Positions 40,382-52,619 of a stretch of 64,000 nucleotides of DNA are shown one piece after another. Location of the stretch: positions 62,001 to 126,000 of the forward strand of contig NW_002475923.1 of the NCBI RefSeq assembly GCF_000189635.1, in the 5' to 3' direction. Each line of letters begins with the position of its first letter. The stretch's first letter is position 1. The position numbers and the translations under genes are program-made. The notes under the pieces were generated by a model. It was not told where the DNA came from. It searched no databases and saw only the letters and a program-made list of their open reading frames with translations. The stretch is from Tetrahymena thermophila SB210 (taxonomy: Eukaryota; Ciliophora; Oligohymenophorea; Hymenostomatida; Tetrahymenidae).

Positions 40382-42172
40382 TCTAAAAATAAAGATAGAT
40401 AGAAAAAAATATGATTTTAATTGAATAATGATTTGGAGATTGAATAGTGTAAAAATAAATTTCAAAATTTTTACGATAGCTTTATGGATTTGAAATAATC
40501 AATTTCTTTAGACTAAGACATCTCTAAAATATTTGCTAATGCGACTGAATTAGTAGATTTATTAAATTAGATTTTATAAATAATCCAAGTTTTACAAAGT
40601 ATATATATATCTCTAAATTCTAATAACTATCTATAAATTTGAGTACTTCTAATAATTTATACTTATAAATAAATAAACAAAGTGTGTTAATTTACTTTAC
40701 CTGCAAAGCAAATAAGATACTGCAATTAAGACCATTTAAAATGAAAATTTTTGCTACCAATTAAATAATTAATTAATTAATATTGATGTAAATTTTTAAA
40801 TTTCTAAAAATTAAAATAGAATTTTGAAGTATTTTTAGAAATTTTGAAAATTTAAAAATTTTAATTCAATAAAATTATATTTTTTAACAAGTTTAATTTT
40901 CTATTTTTTTAACATTTTTTTTAATTTTTTTGTGTTTATTTTAATTTTTATTCAAATTTTTTAAAACATTTTTTAAAACTTAGAAATTAAAAAAATTAAG
41001 AATTAATTAGAAAAAGATATTCAATAAATTTGTAAACTTTCAAGCATTAGAACAGACAATATGGCTTTGTAGTACTAAAATTTCTTATGAATTAATTTAA
41101 ATTTAAAACTTTTTAATTACTTTTATCATTGATTTGTCGTCCATGAATCTTTTTAGATTTACACAAACATGTATGCATGAATGATATTAATCTTTCTAAT
41201 AATTATCTAAATCAATAATTATTTTTGATAAGTATAGAAACTAATTAATATGAATAACTATTAAACTATAAAATGCTCTTACTCATTATCACTAATTAAT
41301 TAGCAAAATTTATTTTTACATTAACATAAATAAAAAGAATTTGCTTCTCTAAAAAAAAATAAAAACAAATCATAAAAAAATTAAAAAACACAAATTTTTT
41401 ATAATTTTGTCTCTATTAAAATGAATTTACTTCTAATTGGTTGTTGATTTAGTATTAAATTTCAAAAATAAACCTCAGCATTTAAATTAATCGATTTATT
41501 TCAGCAAAATTTTAAATTAATTAATAAAATACTAGAAGAAAGTTTATAATGAATAAATTAATAAATTTACCAAAATAAATTTACACAAAATTATATTGGG
41601 TTTCATAAATTTAATTTGCAGATAAATTTTTGAAAAAGAAGAGCTTTTAAAATATTGTAACCATTTCATATTTGCTTTTTAAAAGATATTTTTTAATCTT
41701 AACTAGTTGCTTGTTAAGTAGTATTTATTTTAACAGAGAAGTAATTAAAATGAAAAGCGAATATTTTTTGTATTCTATTAACTTTAATTACTTACTAGTT
41801 CCAATAAATATCTATTTGCAAAAACAAGTCCTAGTTCTTGCATAAGAACGAAACTTCTCATTTAATTTTAGAGATATTGCACATTTATTAGCTACATTTT
41901 TTCCTCTTATTGTTTTTCCTCTTATTTAGAGCATCAAAATGATCCATGTTATATTTAATAATTTAAAGAAAGGAGCAATAATTAACTATCTAGTTTTCAA
42001 AAATGTCATTTTATATTTGTTATAATTTTTAAATAAATAAATGAGTGAGTGAGACTCAACTAGGAGAAATACAGATCATAATTACAAAATATAGTCAGTT
42101 AATGACTAATTAAATAAATCGATTTACATTTATAATCGTTTATAACGTAAAATTTTGAAAATTCTAAGGCAT
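40382..42172. other. Long AT-rich intergenic stretch
   Basis: 1.8 kb upstream of the ATG4 gene. A small hairpin-like sequence (gttcttgcataagaac) lies at 41835-41850. A minus-strand frame of about 110 codons spans roughly 41570-41930 without an ATG in good position. Neither is enough to call a gene. The rest is A/T homopolymer-like. Confidence 0.45.
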
Positions 42173-42730
42173 ATGTTGCTTCTTTATGATAAATTCTATT
42201 GCATCGATAGTTTTAATCAGTTACCATCTCAAATCGAGCAATATAAAAAACAAATTTAGTTAGTAGGTGTAAGGATTCAAGGCTCTGTGACTGTTGCTTA
42301 GCTATAATTACAATTAAAATTTATAGAAATATTTTTTTTCTTAAATAAAAATGTTACAGGAAGTGTTTGTAAAAATACTTCAAATGTAATAATGTTACGT
42401 GCATTTAATTATAAAAGAGTGAAAACTCCAAAATAAAGTAATAGAAAAAGGATTTTTAAATTAGTTTATCTTATATTAAAGGTGCAAAATATAATTATGA
42501 AGGTATAATACAAGGAAAAAGTAATAAATACAAATTATAATAAATAATAGGTCGACTCCCAAATTTAAATTTAAGATAATTCGATGTAGTAAATGTTTAA
42601 TGTTCACTTCGTTTCTAACAGTTAATCTCAAAATTAATAAATAATTTTAGATAACACTTATTCTGAATAAATTAAATTTGCAATGAAATTTTTAGTTGTT
42701 TATTTCTTTATTTAGTTAGTTAGTTAGTGA
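42173..42730 (+). CDS. Possible hypothetical protein, 185 aa
   Basis: I do not recognise it. A frame opens at ATG 42173 (MLLLYDKFYCIDSFNQLPSQ) and runs 186 codons to TGA 42728-42730. The first 45 codons (IQLVGVRIQGSVTVAQ) and a later block (GSVCKNTSNVIMLRAFNYKR) are richer in G+C than the flanks, as real exons are here. Against it: an antisense frame over the first part also reads plausibly, the ORF ends in a (TTAG)n microsatellite, and with TGA as the only stop, frames of this length arise by chance in such DNA. It may be one exon of a gene whose splicing I cannot see, or degraded coding sequence. Confidence 0.27.
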
Positions 42731-43364
42731 GTTATTTATTTATTTAGTGGATGAATAACAAAAGTTAGTAAATTTTGTATTTAAATTGAAAGAAATTAAT
42801 AAATATTTATTAGTGTGGTGATTAGTAATGTATGTAATAATGAATGAGTAGTTTTTTACAAAAGATTTTGAAGTTTATTATTACTTCATTAATCTTTTTA
42901 AAACACGTTTTGACTTTTTATGTGAGTTGTTAGTAATTTATTTATTATTCAATTGGCTAATTAGTATGAATAACGCATATTTCTCTGTAAGTTAGTAATT
43001 AATATTTTCATATTTACTGATGATAATTATTAGACTTATCATTATTATGATTTTGGCAATTTAATTTCAAAAAAGTGTTGATATGCATTTTTATATTTAT
43101 ATTAAAGAGATTTATTTGTTGTTTGTGTTTGCTTGTTTGTGAAGAGATAGTTTTTTTTGATTTTTAATTTGAAAAAATTTAAGGAGCGAGCGAATAAATA
43201 GTATCGAAATGTTTTCTTTGTTTATTTGATAAATGTTTTGGAGGGAATATTTTTAATTGTAGGAATTATTATATTCATGGGCTTTTTAAATCAATTAATG
43301 AAATGATGTTTATTCGAAGGAGTATTATTCCTTGGAAGAATCATTATCATTTTGGTTGAAAACT
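42731..43364. other. Intergenic, AT-rich
   Basis: Spacer downstream of the MGxC-protein gene. It contains TTAG and TTTA short repeats (42712-42755), a patch ggagcgagcgaataaatag at about 43182-43200, and otherwise A/T. Nothing codes here that I can support. Confidence 0.45.
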
Positions 43365-44309
43365 TCAAAGTATTTCACTTTCTGAAAGATCTTTAACAAT
43401 TGTCTTCAAAAGCTCTTGCTTTTTTTGTTGTTCTGAAGCTATGGCTGCTGCAAATTGTTTTTCGATTTCCCCTTCATCTAAATTCTTGAAAACATCGTTA
43501 AATTTGCAATTAAAGCCATACTTTTTGAAAATAATTTCCTTAACCATGCTTATGATGTAGTCGAAATCATAAGACTGTTGGAGTTTATCTATGCTTTCTA
43601 TTATTAGAAGTAACTTGCGTGCACAGATTTCTCTTTTGATAATATAGTTGTCTTTTTTTTAATGAGAATAGTTGTTATGGCAGGGATAATTGTATTAATT
43701 TTCTAATGGACTGCTCTTGCAGTGCTTTTAAGGAGACCCCATTAGTTTGACAGGAGAGCCTGTGCTTACTCTTTCGCTCTTTGTTTCATTGAGGTTCGAG
43801 CATTTCTTAGGAGATGCGCAGGGCTATTAAACAATTTAATAATTCTACCAACCAATTTCTTATCTCTAAAGAGCTTTACAGCAGCTGCTTCTTAATGCGC
43901 GTAGACACTTCACGCATTCTTAGAAGCGTTCAATGAGACGAATAAGTTCAAGCTATTGCTTCTCATCTAGTTAAGCATTATTGACGAGATCAGGTAAAGA
44001 GCTTAGACTCATGATGACAACAATAGTTGATTTTTCAGTGGCCCCATAAATCTGGCTTTTTTATTAGTGTTATTATTAGTACAAATCTAATATATTTTCT
44101 TCTATATAATGATAATTTTAATATTCGTTGTTATTGTTGCTTCCAAGATGGATAATTTCAAAAATGTCTTCTTTTAATTTTCCATAAGCATCAGTGAGGA
44201 GTTCAAAAGATTATACAAGGTATTCAGTCTTATCAATAAATTGAGTGAGAGTATTTTTCATCACCTTTTTAATAGATATCTTTTTACCACCAGAAGTGCA
44301 TTGACCCAT
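43365..44309 (-). CDS. MGxC protein, probably N-myristoylated and palmitoylated, 314 aa
   Basis: This is an intronless frame of 315 codons from ATG 44309 to TGA 43367-43365. The N terminus MGQCTSGGKKISIKK has Gly2, Cys4 and Ser6 followed by Lys residues, the classic pattern for N-myristoylation plus palmitoylation, so membrane attachment is likely. The body is helical: TQFIDKTEYLVQSFELLTDA, LDEKQQLELIRLIERFQE, CVKCLRALRSSCCKAL. A Ser/Pro/Cys-rich loop (SPKKCSNLNETKSERVSTG) and a C-terminal helical half (KEIIFKKYGFNCKFNDVFKN, then EGEIEKQFAAAIASEQQKK) follow. I recognise no family. The relatively high G+C, lack of introns and good codon use make the gene itself convincing. Confidence 0.8.
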
Positions 44310-45122
44310 TGTAATAATGATGGATTCAAATGAAATAAGTGTTTGTAGGGCTTAGTTTGAGATAAATACTATCCAAAAAAAGTAAATTTAGAGATCGTTT
44401 TTGAATAGCGCAGTTAGATTTATAGTTGTATGGAAGATAAATATTTTGGAGATAGTTAGTTTATGAGCGAGCAGGCTGTCTGTGAATATTTGTATGTTAT
44501 GTATGTATGTATTTATGTATGTATCCAATTCAAAAGATGAAAGGAAGGTGAAATTTGTAATTTGTTTAAAATTTGATTTGATTAGCCTTTTAATAGAAAG
44601 GCAAGCAAGCCTACTTGTTATTTTTTAATAAATACGGATAATATTAAAAATATAGCTGGTATTTAATATTATAATTTTTTTTTTGATTTTTTGTTTGTAT
44701 TTAATATTTAGAAATATATAAAAATATATATATTTTGATTTATTGATAGATTGAGAGAGTGAGTGTAAGTGCTAATTTTTTTAATTAGATTATTTCTTAT
44801 TAATTTGTTTTTTTGATGGTATCTTTCCTTTTATATCTTTTTTTTTGTTTTTTTAATTACAACGAGTATCTACGTTGCTTTTCTAATTTTTTTAGATACA
44901 ATTTGTGTTTTATAATAATAATTAAGTTTTTAGTAATTAAATATTTTTATTCCATGGGAATTTATGAAGATGCAAAGGAAAAAACGAGAAGCAAGCAAGC
45001 TAAATAGCTTATTATTTTTTGATCAAAATATTTAATTAATTAATTTTTTTCTTAAGATAATTGGCGTCAGAATACAGCAGACACCTCTAATATTTCATTA
45101 TTCTATGAAACTAAATTTTAAT
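44310..45122. other. Intergenic, AT-rich
   Basis: Region upstream of the MGxC gene; it holds a TATG microsatellite (listed separately) and a 68-codon plus frame (44816-45022) that I do not accept as a gene. The end of this interval is still slightly G+C-richer and may be the 3' UTR of the gene at 45123. Confidence 0.4.
44491..44525. repeat. (TATG)n microsatellite
   Basis: Imperfect tandem tgtatgta/ttatgtat units over about 35 bp, interrupted once by atttatg. It lies about 190 bp upstream of the MGxC gene start. Confidence 0.8.
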
Positions 45123-45660
45123 TCAAATAAATTTACTTAATTAATCGCGCTGGCTATTTTTGCTAGAATTATATATTTGATTTAAACCGACGCACCAGTT
45201 AACATACGACTAATTGATCGTCTAAATTAGATTACGGATCTTAAAGACTGACGATATCTCTTTCTTTTGTCCTTTTTGTTGCGTAAACTGTTAAAGCAGA
45301 AATGTCTAAAAATAAATTATAAATGATCACATAATGCTTAGCTTTTATTATATTATTAGCCTCTTATTATATTAATACTTTACTAAAATTAAAGCTTCCC
45401 ACTCTTTTTATACTTTTGTAATTTTATATTTATTTGTTATTTAGTTAGTCAGCATCAAATCAATCAAAGTAAAGCTAATTAACTAGAAATGTGTAAATTA
45501 CTTGATGATCTCTTTCAATAAGAATAATCTCTATTTCGTCATCAAAAATTAATTTATTTTTACAATTAGCAAATTTGATTTGAAATTAATATTTAGCTTT
45601 AAATTTTTAAATAAATTCATCAGCTCTTTCAAAGATATTTTCTAAGATAAACTAAATAGA
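45123..45660 (-). CDS. Hypothetical protein, two 3' exons (5' end unresolved)
   Basis: I do not recognise this gene. Two islands of clearly higher G+C lie on minus. The upstream island reads FILENIFERADEFIQKFKAK, then IKFANCKNKLIFDDEIEIIL and ERDHQ up to 45502. A GTAATTTAC donor follows, and a 196-nt intron (45306-45501) ends in TTTTTAG. The downstream exon (45123-45305, 61 codons) continues in the same phase, KGQKKEISSVFKIRNLI and VNWCVGLNQIYNSSKN, to TGA 45125-45123. A second frame of the downstream exon also stays open, to TGA near 45067 (ERDIVSLQDPQSNLDDQL), so the phase is not certain. No ATG-bearing first exon was found upstream of 45660. It could be a real gene with more exons, or a decaying one. 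Confidence 0.4.
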
Positions 45661-46069
45661 TATTTAGAAATAAACAAATCAATAATCAAAATATAAAAGA
45701 AGGGAGTGAATGGGTGAGTATTTTCTCATAAAACTTCAAGTAGAGAAAAAAAGTGAATAAATAAATTAGACTTAAATGAATATAAATATTAATTTCTTAA
45801 TTATTTTTTTTCTAAAATAAGAAACAAATTAAGTGGTTAAGAAGAGACAGACTCTGTTGTATTCTAGATATATCAAAAATCAATATAAAAGCAGTGTTGT
45901 CATTATTATTTAATTATTTTAGAATAATTTATGTTTGTTCTAAAATTGATGACATACATGATTAATTTTCTGCATTTTACATATTTTCTCGAAATTTTCA
46001 TCTGATGTTCTAAAAATTAGAATTTTTTAATAATTTATTAACAAAAATATCTAAATTAAAAGATATTTA

Positions 46070-46290
46070 GAATTCATTTTTATTTCTTTCTTTCTATCGT
46101 TCTTGTTCTACATTGCTTTAAATTTTTATTTTTGCGCCTAGCTAATTCAATTAGTTCTATCCCTTTCAATAAATAAAGATCTCCTGCTTTCAAATTAAAT
46201 TTAAAATTTTAAAAGCAGTAGAAGTATGTTAGAATAAAATCTGATACAGTCTTCTTTTTTTAAACTGCGCGCTTATAAATTATCTGTAAA
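46070..46290 (-). other. Coding-like island, unassigned
   Basis: This is a G+C-richer block on minus, including gcgcgc near 46267. All three minus frames are partly open. They read for instance ARSLKKEDCIRFYSNILLLL or NLKAGDLYLLKGIELIELA, the latter ending at TGA near 46079. One frame has LFIERDRTN, like the ILIERDHQ of the exon at 45502-45660. It could be an upstream exon of that gene or a diverged duplicate. No start or splice pair could be fixed. Confidence 0.3.
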
Positions 46291-49200
46291 ACTGTAGTAA
46301 TTCAATTAATAGTGCTAAATTAGTAAAAAATTAATATTTAGATAGAATTTTATAAGTTAGGTTTATTTTCGAAGTACATATAAACTGCTCATTGGATATT
46401 TTGTTCTTGCTTACACTGTTTGTTAACAGGTATTGTAAAATTCTTAACTAAAATTCCTTACACATCCCAATATTTAATTTCAAGATAAAAGAAATAAATT
46501 TATTTATTTATGTAGTTTACAACATAAAGAATCAAAATTTTTTGCATGTGTAAGCTAAACTAGCAAAAATACAGAGCAATAAATTAAGAGTTATGCAATC
46601 AACTTCATATGTAATCCAAACAAAAATTTAAATAATTAACTTTTGTATTTAAGAACTGCTTTTGGAGTAAAACAATTTGATTCAAAGTAAATTGATAAAG
46701 AGACTCACTCACTCATGTATGCATATGAATCAATAACGATTATTTTGATTATAGTTGAAAATTAATTAAATTAATTTGAGATTTAATAAAAGAAAAGAAT
46801 CAAAACAAAAAAACAAATACATAGAAAGATAAAGACAAAATTAAGTTTTGATTGTAACAATTTGATCATTTCCACTAACAAGATAAAGAATACATTGCAT
46901 TAGAAATATTGTTATTTCTTAGGTTAATGATCTAATATTTGAATATTATCAGCAAACTTCCCTCTCAAACATAAATAAAATATAAATTTAAATTATCTTA
47001 TAAAATTTATTATAGAACTTATTCTCTCTCTCACCTTTTCTCATTTTATAAACAATCACATAAAAAATGCTTACCTGTTTCTATTCAGTAAAAATAAATA
47101 TGAAATTATCCAGAAAGATCCCCTAAATTTTCTTATTTGTTTCATTAAGTTGAAATTAACTTTCATAGCAAATAGATTAATTTATTTTTATTCTTAAAAA
47201 TAGTCAGTCACTTTTAATATTACTTCATTAAAAAAATTTGTTTGAAATTAATTAAGAATCTAACTTTAGGTTATTTAAATTTAAAAGCACAAACAAATAC
47301 CAAAGCAATAAATAAATAAATAAATAAGTTGATTCCTTTATTTATTAAACTAAGCACTTATATTTTTAATATTCAGCTACTGTATTGATAATTATCACTC
47401 TTTCAAATATTTTAATAGCATTTCACAACTCAATAAAAATTAAATTATGAGGTGCTTTTTATAATTTTATCTGCAAAAAAGTCAAAACTAAATAAATACT
47501 TTCTATTATTTTGAAGAGATTAAATTTATTGTTTGTTAAGCTCGAGAAAATAAATAAATACTTTAAGCTCTCAATGATATTGCAATTTTTGATAAATTTG
47601 ACAAAAAATAAATTTGAAAGTGTGAGAAGTATTCTTTTTATGATACTTTATTATAAAATGCATAAATGCTTGTTTGTGAAAGTAATATCATCAATAATGC
47701 TTATACCAGAACTTAATAAATTCTTACTATGCAATAACTTACATAATTTTCAAATTTTCATTCCTTTATTTATTTTATTATTTATTTATCTATTGATTAA
47801 TATATTCAAAAATTGGAATTAATTAAAGACACATAAAATTTTCACTATTCAATTCTAATTATTAATTTATCAAATGCGTTATGAAGTAAGTTCTTATAAA
47901 TAGATTATTTATAATCCATCTGTTATTAAAAAACAAATAAATATTTAAAAATAAAATTATATCTTCAAAATTCATTTAAATTTATTTCTAACTTACTGTA
48001 AGTAAGAAATATCATTCAAATTTTAATTTATAATAACAAAAAATATAAATATGCACCTGTAATATACCTACCTACCTATATTGTTATTAATATATTTGAA
48101 CGAAATTAACAGCCCAATTAAGAATATAAATTCAAAAAAATGATAGAAATTTTATCTATTGGGTTTATTGATAATCAATAAAAATCTTCTGAGTCACCCA
48201 CCTTAAATTTATTTTTTAAGCTTATAAATTAAGCTAATTTTCTGAATTTTACATTTTATTAATATTTTAACTGTATTCAAAAATGGTTTTTTATTTATTG
48301 AAATATCAAATGTGCTTTCATTATTAAATTCTATCTTAGGAAAATATATTAAAAATATTTTTAAGAAAAAAACAAATTCACCTTTTAATTTACTAATAGA
48401 TTTTATTTATCGATTATAGGTCTTTGTTTTACAGTTGAAATTAGAAGTATTTTTAATAAAAATAATTCAAACAATTAAAGTTATTAAATATTGATAACTT
48501 ATAATTTATTTCTTATTTCATAATATTGAGATCTTATATATTGTTTCATGATTAAATAAAATAATTTATTAATAAAATTCACCAAATACTTCTTTATATA
48601 AAGTTCTAATCAACTTGCTAAACAAATATTTTTACTTAGATTGATTGTTTGGTAGAATATAAAATTTCTTTATTTTTATCTTAATCCCAACCAAAAATAT
48701 TTACCACTCAAATTAATTTAATTGTGGTTTTAATTTCATTCAAGTATTTTATATTAATGCTTAAATTTCTTTCAATTAAATATCCTATTTTAAGGTCAAA
48801 AGCTTTTGTGTTAATTGTAGCTTTTAAATTTCAATCTATGATTGTAAAAAGCTTTTACAAATAACAATAGCATTACTGAAAGAATAAAATATCTAAGTAA
48901 AACTAATTAAAAATTTTATTTGTCAAGTGCATTATAATAATTGTAACTTAAACAATAGCTTAATAAAAGTAGCCATTTTTAGCTTTTTTCAAATTAGTTC
49001 TAATTTTTTTAAAACAATTATTATTTATTTTCACTCAAAAAATATTTTTCCTAAAGATTACAAAAGTTTTTATTTAAGATTTTCATTAAGTAATTTCCAA
49101 ATAAAGAAAATAAACTTTAGATTTTATTTAAAAGATCTTGATAAAATTTATTGCTCTGCTTTTAAAATATTCCAATAAATTTATTCTTGATAAACATTAT

Positions 49201-51722
49201 TTTGTACTTTATTTGAAGGTGTTAAGTAATTATAGCTTATATTTTTGAATTGTCTCTTTTTATTGATAGTTACCATAACAAGTAAAAATACTTTCTCAAT
49301 AGCTTGGTCAAAATTAGAAATCATTTAATTAATAAAAAAATGAGCTAATGAATCAATAACTGTCTTTAATATTTTGATGATTTTTCATTTAATAAAAACT
49401 ATTTTTCATATGAATATATTTGATTTATCTAATTAATGACTGTGTAAATAATTTAAAAAGATGAAATAAATGATTCCTTTTTGATTATTTTTATCTCATA
49501 GTTAAATTATGTATTACCTACTAATCCTACAAATAATTAACAAAATGATAGTAATTAATTGATAGTTAATTTAGCAATTTATTCATTAATAAAAATGTTT
49601 TAAACAGAAAAATCATCTAGCTTTAACAAATAAAATTTGACAAAATTTTACATATGCTTAAATAAACGAATAAAAACATATTTTCTTTAAATAAAAATAA
49701 ATTAAATAAAGGGCATAAAGTTTTAAAGTGTTTAAATCATCTAATTTGAAGAAAACAAGCATTCCTTAAATAAAAGAAAGCAAAATATATTTTAAACTTA
49801 TAGAGTAAAGTCACCAATTATTTTGTGTATAAATTAAGCAATAAAAGTAAATCGGATGGTAAAATTTTTTTTTAATTAATCAGAAAAAAATTGATAAGAT
49901 TGATATAGTCATAAGTTATTTATTTAATTTAAATTTATGGTTAAATAATATCTTTTTTAAAAATAAAGTTTAGTTTATTATTTAATAAAATCTTGAGTAA
50001 GTGAATTTTACCTGATTATTAAAATATTTTTGTTATATATCTAAAATTGATGTATACTTATCATAATCCATTAAAAATTAAAAAATTTCATAAAGCTTTA
50101 ATGATAGAAAGAAAATATTTCACTTAACATCAGATATTTTTGAGCTTGTTTTTGTAAATTACTTTATCTGTTTTCTACTTAGCAAAATTAACTATTACTT
50201 ATCTTGATAGCCATAAAAAAATTATCAAATATTGTAATCCTTGATTTCCAAGTGAGTAAGATTTTTTAAATAAAAAGATATGATAACTAACTAACTAACT
50301 TTACTATAAAAATTATAAACGAGAAAAACTGTTTTTATTTTCCAAATTCTAAAAATGAATCTTTGCCAAGTATTTATTAAATTTTAATTTATCTTTTATT
50401 GAAGTTGTTTACTTTTTTGAAGCTTTAAAGTTATATAAAGGAAATTCCAGATAATTTAAATTCAGAATGATATCAATCAAATTTGTAGAAATATAAAGGT
50501 GACCTGACCTCATAGTGTTTAAGAAAGCTAATTGCTTCTTATAATTTTAATAAAATATATTGTTTATAGCAATAGTTTTATTAGATCGAAAGATACTAGT
50601 GTTTTTTGTCATCATTGATTTATAAATAATTAAGAGCTTATTTGATTTGAATTTTTGACAAAAAATAATACCATCACATCAATATTACTTAATTGATAAA
50701 TATTACAATTCACTTAAAACCACTTCCTTTAAAAATATATTAAGTTTTAGTTTTGATTGATTACCATATATTTTAATTAAATTTGCTGATCTTCGTGTTT
50801 ACATTATTTTGGTAAAACCTCCTAAATTGCTGAAATAAATTAATTTGTAATATTTACAAAATATATAAACAAAACAAATATTTGGTTAGAAATCAAATCA
50901 ATCTGCTTTCATTTTAATCTATTTTAATTATTTTAAATTATGTTTTAGTATCAAAATTACCACAAACACAAAGTTTTTAATTGGAGTTATAAATGTTATA
51001 AATAATAAAATACAATGGTAATTCTTTTATTTTTATATCTTTTTCTTAAAAATTATTATATAAAAAAAACATTTCAGTTTTATTCGAATGAAATATTAAG
51101 AATAAATAATTAAAATTCTAAAATGATCAATTCATTTTGAAAAATTTTTTTTTATTTTTCCTTCATGCTTTTTCGTAAATTAATTATTATTTTTATTATT
51201 ATTTAAAAATTATAAAATTTACAATAATCTTATTTTTCTATCCTCATTTTAATTAATGATAAAATCATTTACAATATATTTTACCTTATTCATATTCAAA
51301 TTTTTCGAAACAAAAAAAGTACTTTAATACAATTTTTTCTTAATTAATGAGAACTCATACTATATTAAATAAATTATTTCTGCTTCTATATTTTTTATGT
51401 TTGAAAATAAGATAAATAAATAAAATAAAGTAAGAAATAAATTATCAATATGAAGTTAAATTCTATCAAAATTTATTATTTTTTCCAAATTTACTTCTCT
51501 TTATTTACATTTTTTGAATATAACTTTAATTAGTTAATTAATATTATATTATAGATTTTTTATTTTGCATAGAATTGATCAGATTTTTCAATTAAATGTT
51601 CATCACTTACTTTTTTATAAAAATTCTTTCAAATTATTTATCAGTTTAAATAAAATTAGCTTTTTTATTAGATAATAAAAAAGTAAATAATTAAATAAAT
51701 TCTGGATATAAATAATAAAAAA
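46291..51722. other. 5.4-kb gene desert
   Basis: Apart from short A/T repeats I find nothing I would call a gene. There is an (AATA)n tract at 47307-47327, acctacctacctata near 48068 and ctaactaactaac near 50289. Two plus-strand frames without internal TAA or TAG (47511-47819 and 48927-49175) stand out but are composed almost wholly of Phe, Ile, Leu, Lys, Asn and Tyr codons, as expected of spacer DNA. A short G+C-richer patch, gtgacctgacctcatagtg, lies at 50501-50519. The right end holds the promoter of the first reductase gene. Confidence 0.5.
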
Positions 51723-52619
51723 ATGTCAATCAACAGTAAAACTAGTATATTTCTTTCTAATGGATAATAGATACCTATTTTTGGTTTAGGTACTTTTAAA
51801 ACTTAAAACGAATCAGAAATGACTAACCTTATCAGTACAGCTTTAGATGTTGGATATAGACTTATTGACACAGCTAAATTTTATGAAAATGAACATTTGA
51901 TTGGAAATTCATTAAAGACAATCTTTAGTGAGGGAAAGTATAAAAGAGAAGATATCTTCATAATTACGAAATTGTTCCCATTTAAGGGATAGTCAACTCT
52001 AGATGTTGTAAAGTAACAGCTAAAAGATTTACATGTAGACTATATTGATCTTCTTTTGATACATTTTCCTTTTGTCCCTCCAAGTGATGATTTATAACAG
52101 TGGTATTAAAAACCTATTTACTAATAATGGGCAGAGTTTGAAGAAGTACATAGCCTAGGATTAGCCAAAGGACTAGGTATCTCAAATTTTAATTGCCAGA
52201 TGGTAATTGATCTATTATAATACTGTAAAGTAAGACCAGTTGTTAATGAAATTGAGTTACATATTTTTAATCAACAAACAAGATTTATAGAGTTCTTAAA
52301 GAAAATTAAAGTTTATCCCATAGCATACAGTCCTATGGCAAAATATACAGAGGTTGTTAAAAACGAAACTGTTACTAAAATTGCATAGAAAAATAATGCT
52401 TCTGTGGCCTAAGTTATGATAGCATTCCTGCTTTAGCAAGAAGATATTATTGTTATTCCTAAGACTGAGAAGTCAGAGCGTTTATAATAAAATTTTGATG
52501 CACAAAAATTGAAATTATGTGAAGAAGATATGCAAATTTTGAAAAATTTAAATATAAACAAGAGAATTGTCAATGTTGACACTGCACCATTATTTAAAGG
52601 AGTTCCAATATTTGATTGA
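51723..52619 (+). CDS. Aldo-keto reductase, array copy 1, 298 aa
   Basis: A cytosolic NADPH-dependent oxidoreductase of the aldo-keto reductase superfamily. It reduces aldehydes or ketones; the substrate is unknown. It is an intronless frame from ATG 51723 (MSINSKTSIFLSNGQQIP) to TGA 52617-52619, the usual ~300-residue TIM barrel. The catalytic set is intact: Asp49 and Tyr54 in IDTAKFYENEH, Lys83 in IITKLFP, His114 in LLLIHFP. Family signatures GLGISNFN and VIPKTEKSERL are present, the latter in the cofactor-binding loop. It is closest to copy 2: both have GNSLK and FPFKGQSTL where copies 3 and 4 have GAAL and GVKC. Confidence 0.95.

Noticed and set aside
40500-41700. A/T palindromes and T-runs as terminators or replication origin elements
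   Set aside because: They are indistinguishable from the background of this very AT-rich DNA.
42250-42295. Possible tRNA T-arm around ggattcaaggctc
   Set aside because: The stem does not pair over five bases, and no acceptor or anticodon arm can be drawn around it.
44816-45022. 68-residue hydrophobic ORF ending KEKTRSKQAKQLIIF
   Set aside because: Composition is mostly T-rich spacer read as Phe/Leu/Ile/Tyr; only the last 20 codons look coding-like, with no supporting splice or start context.
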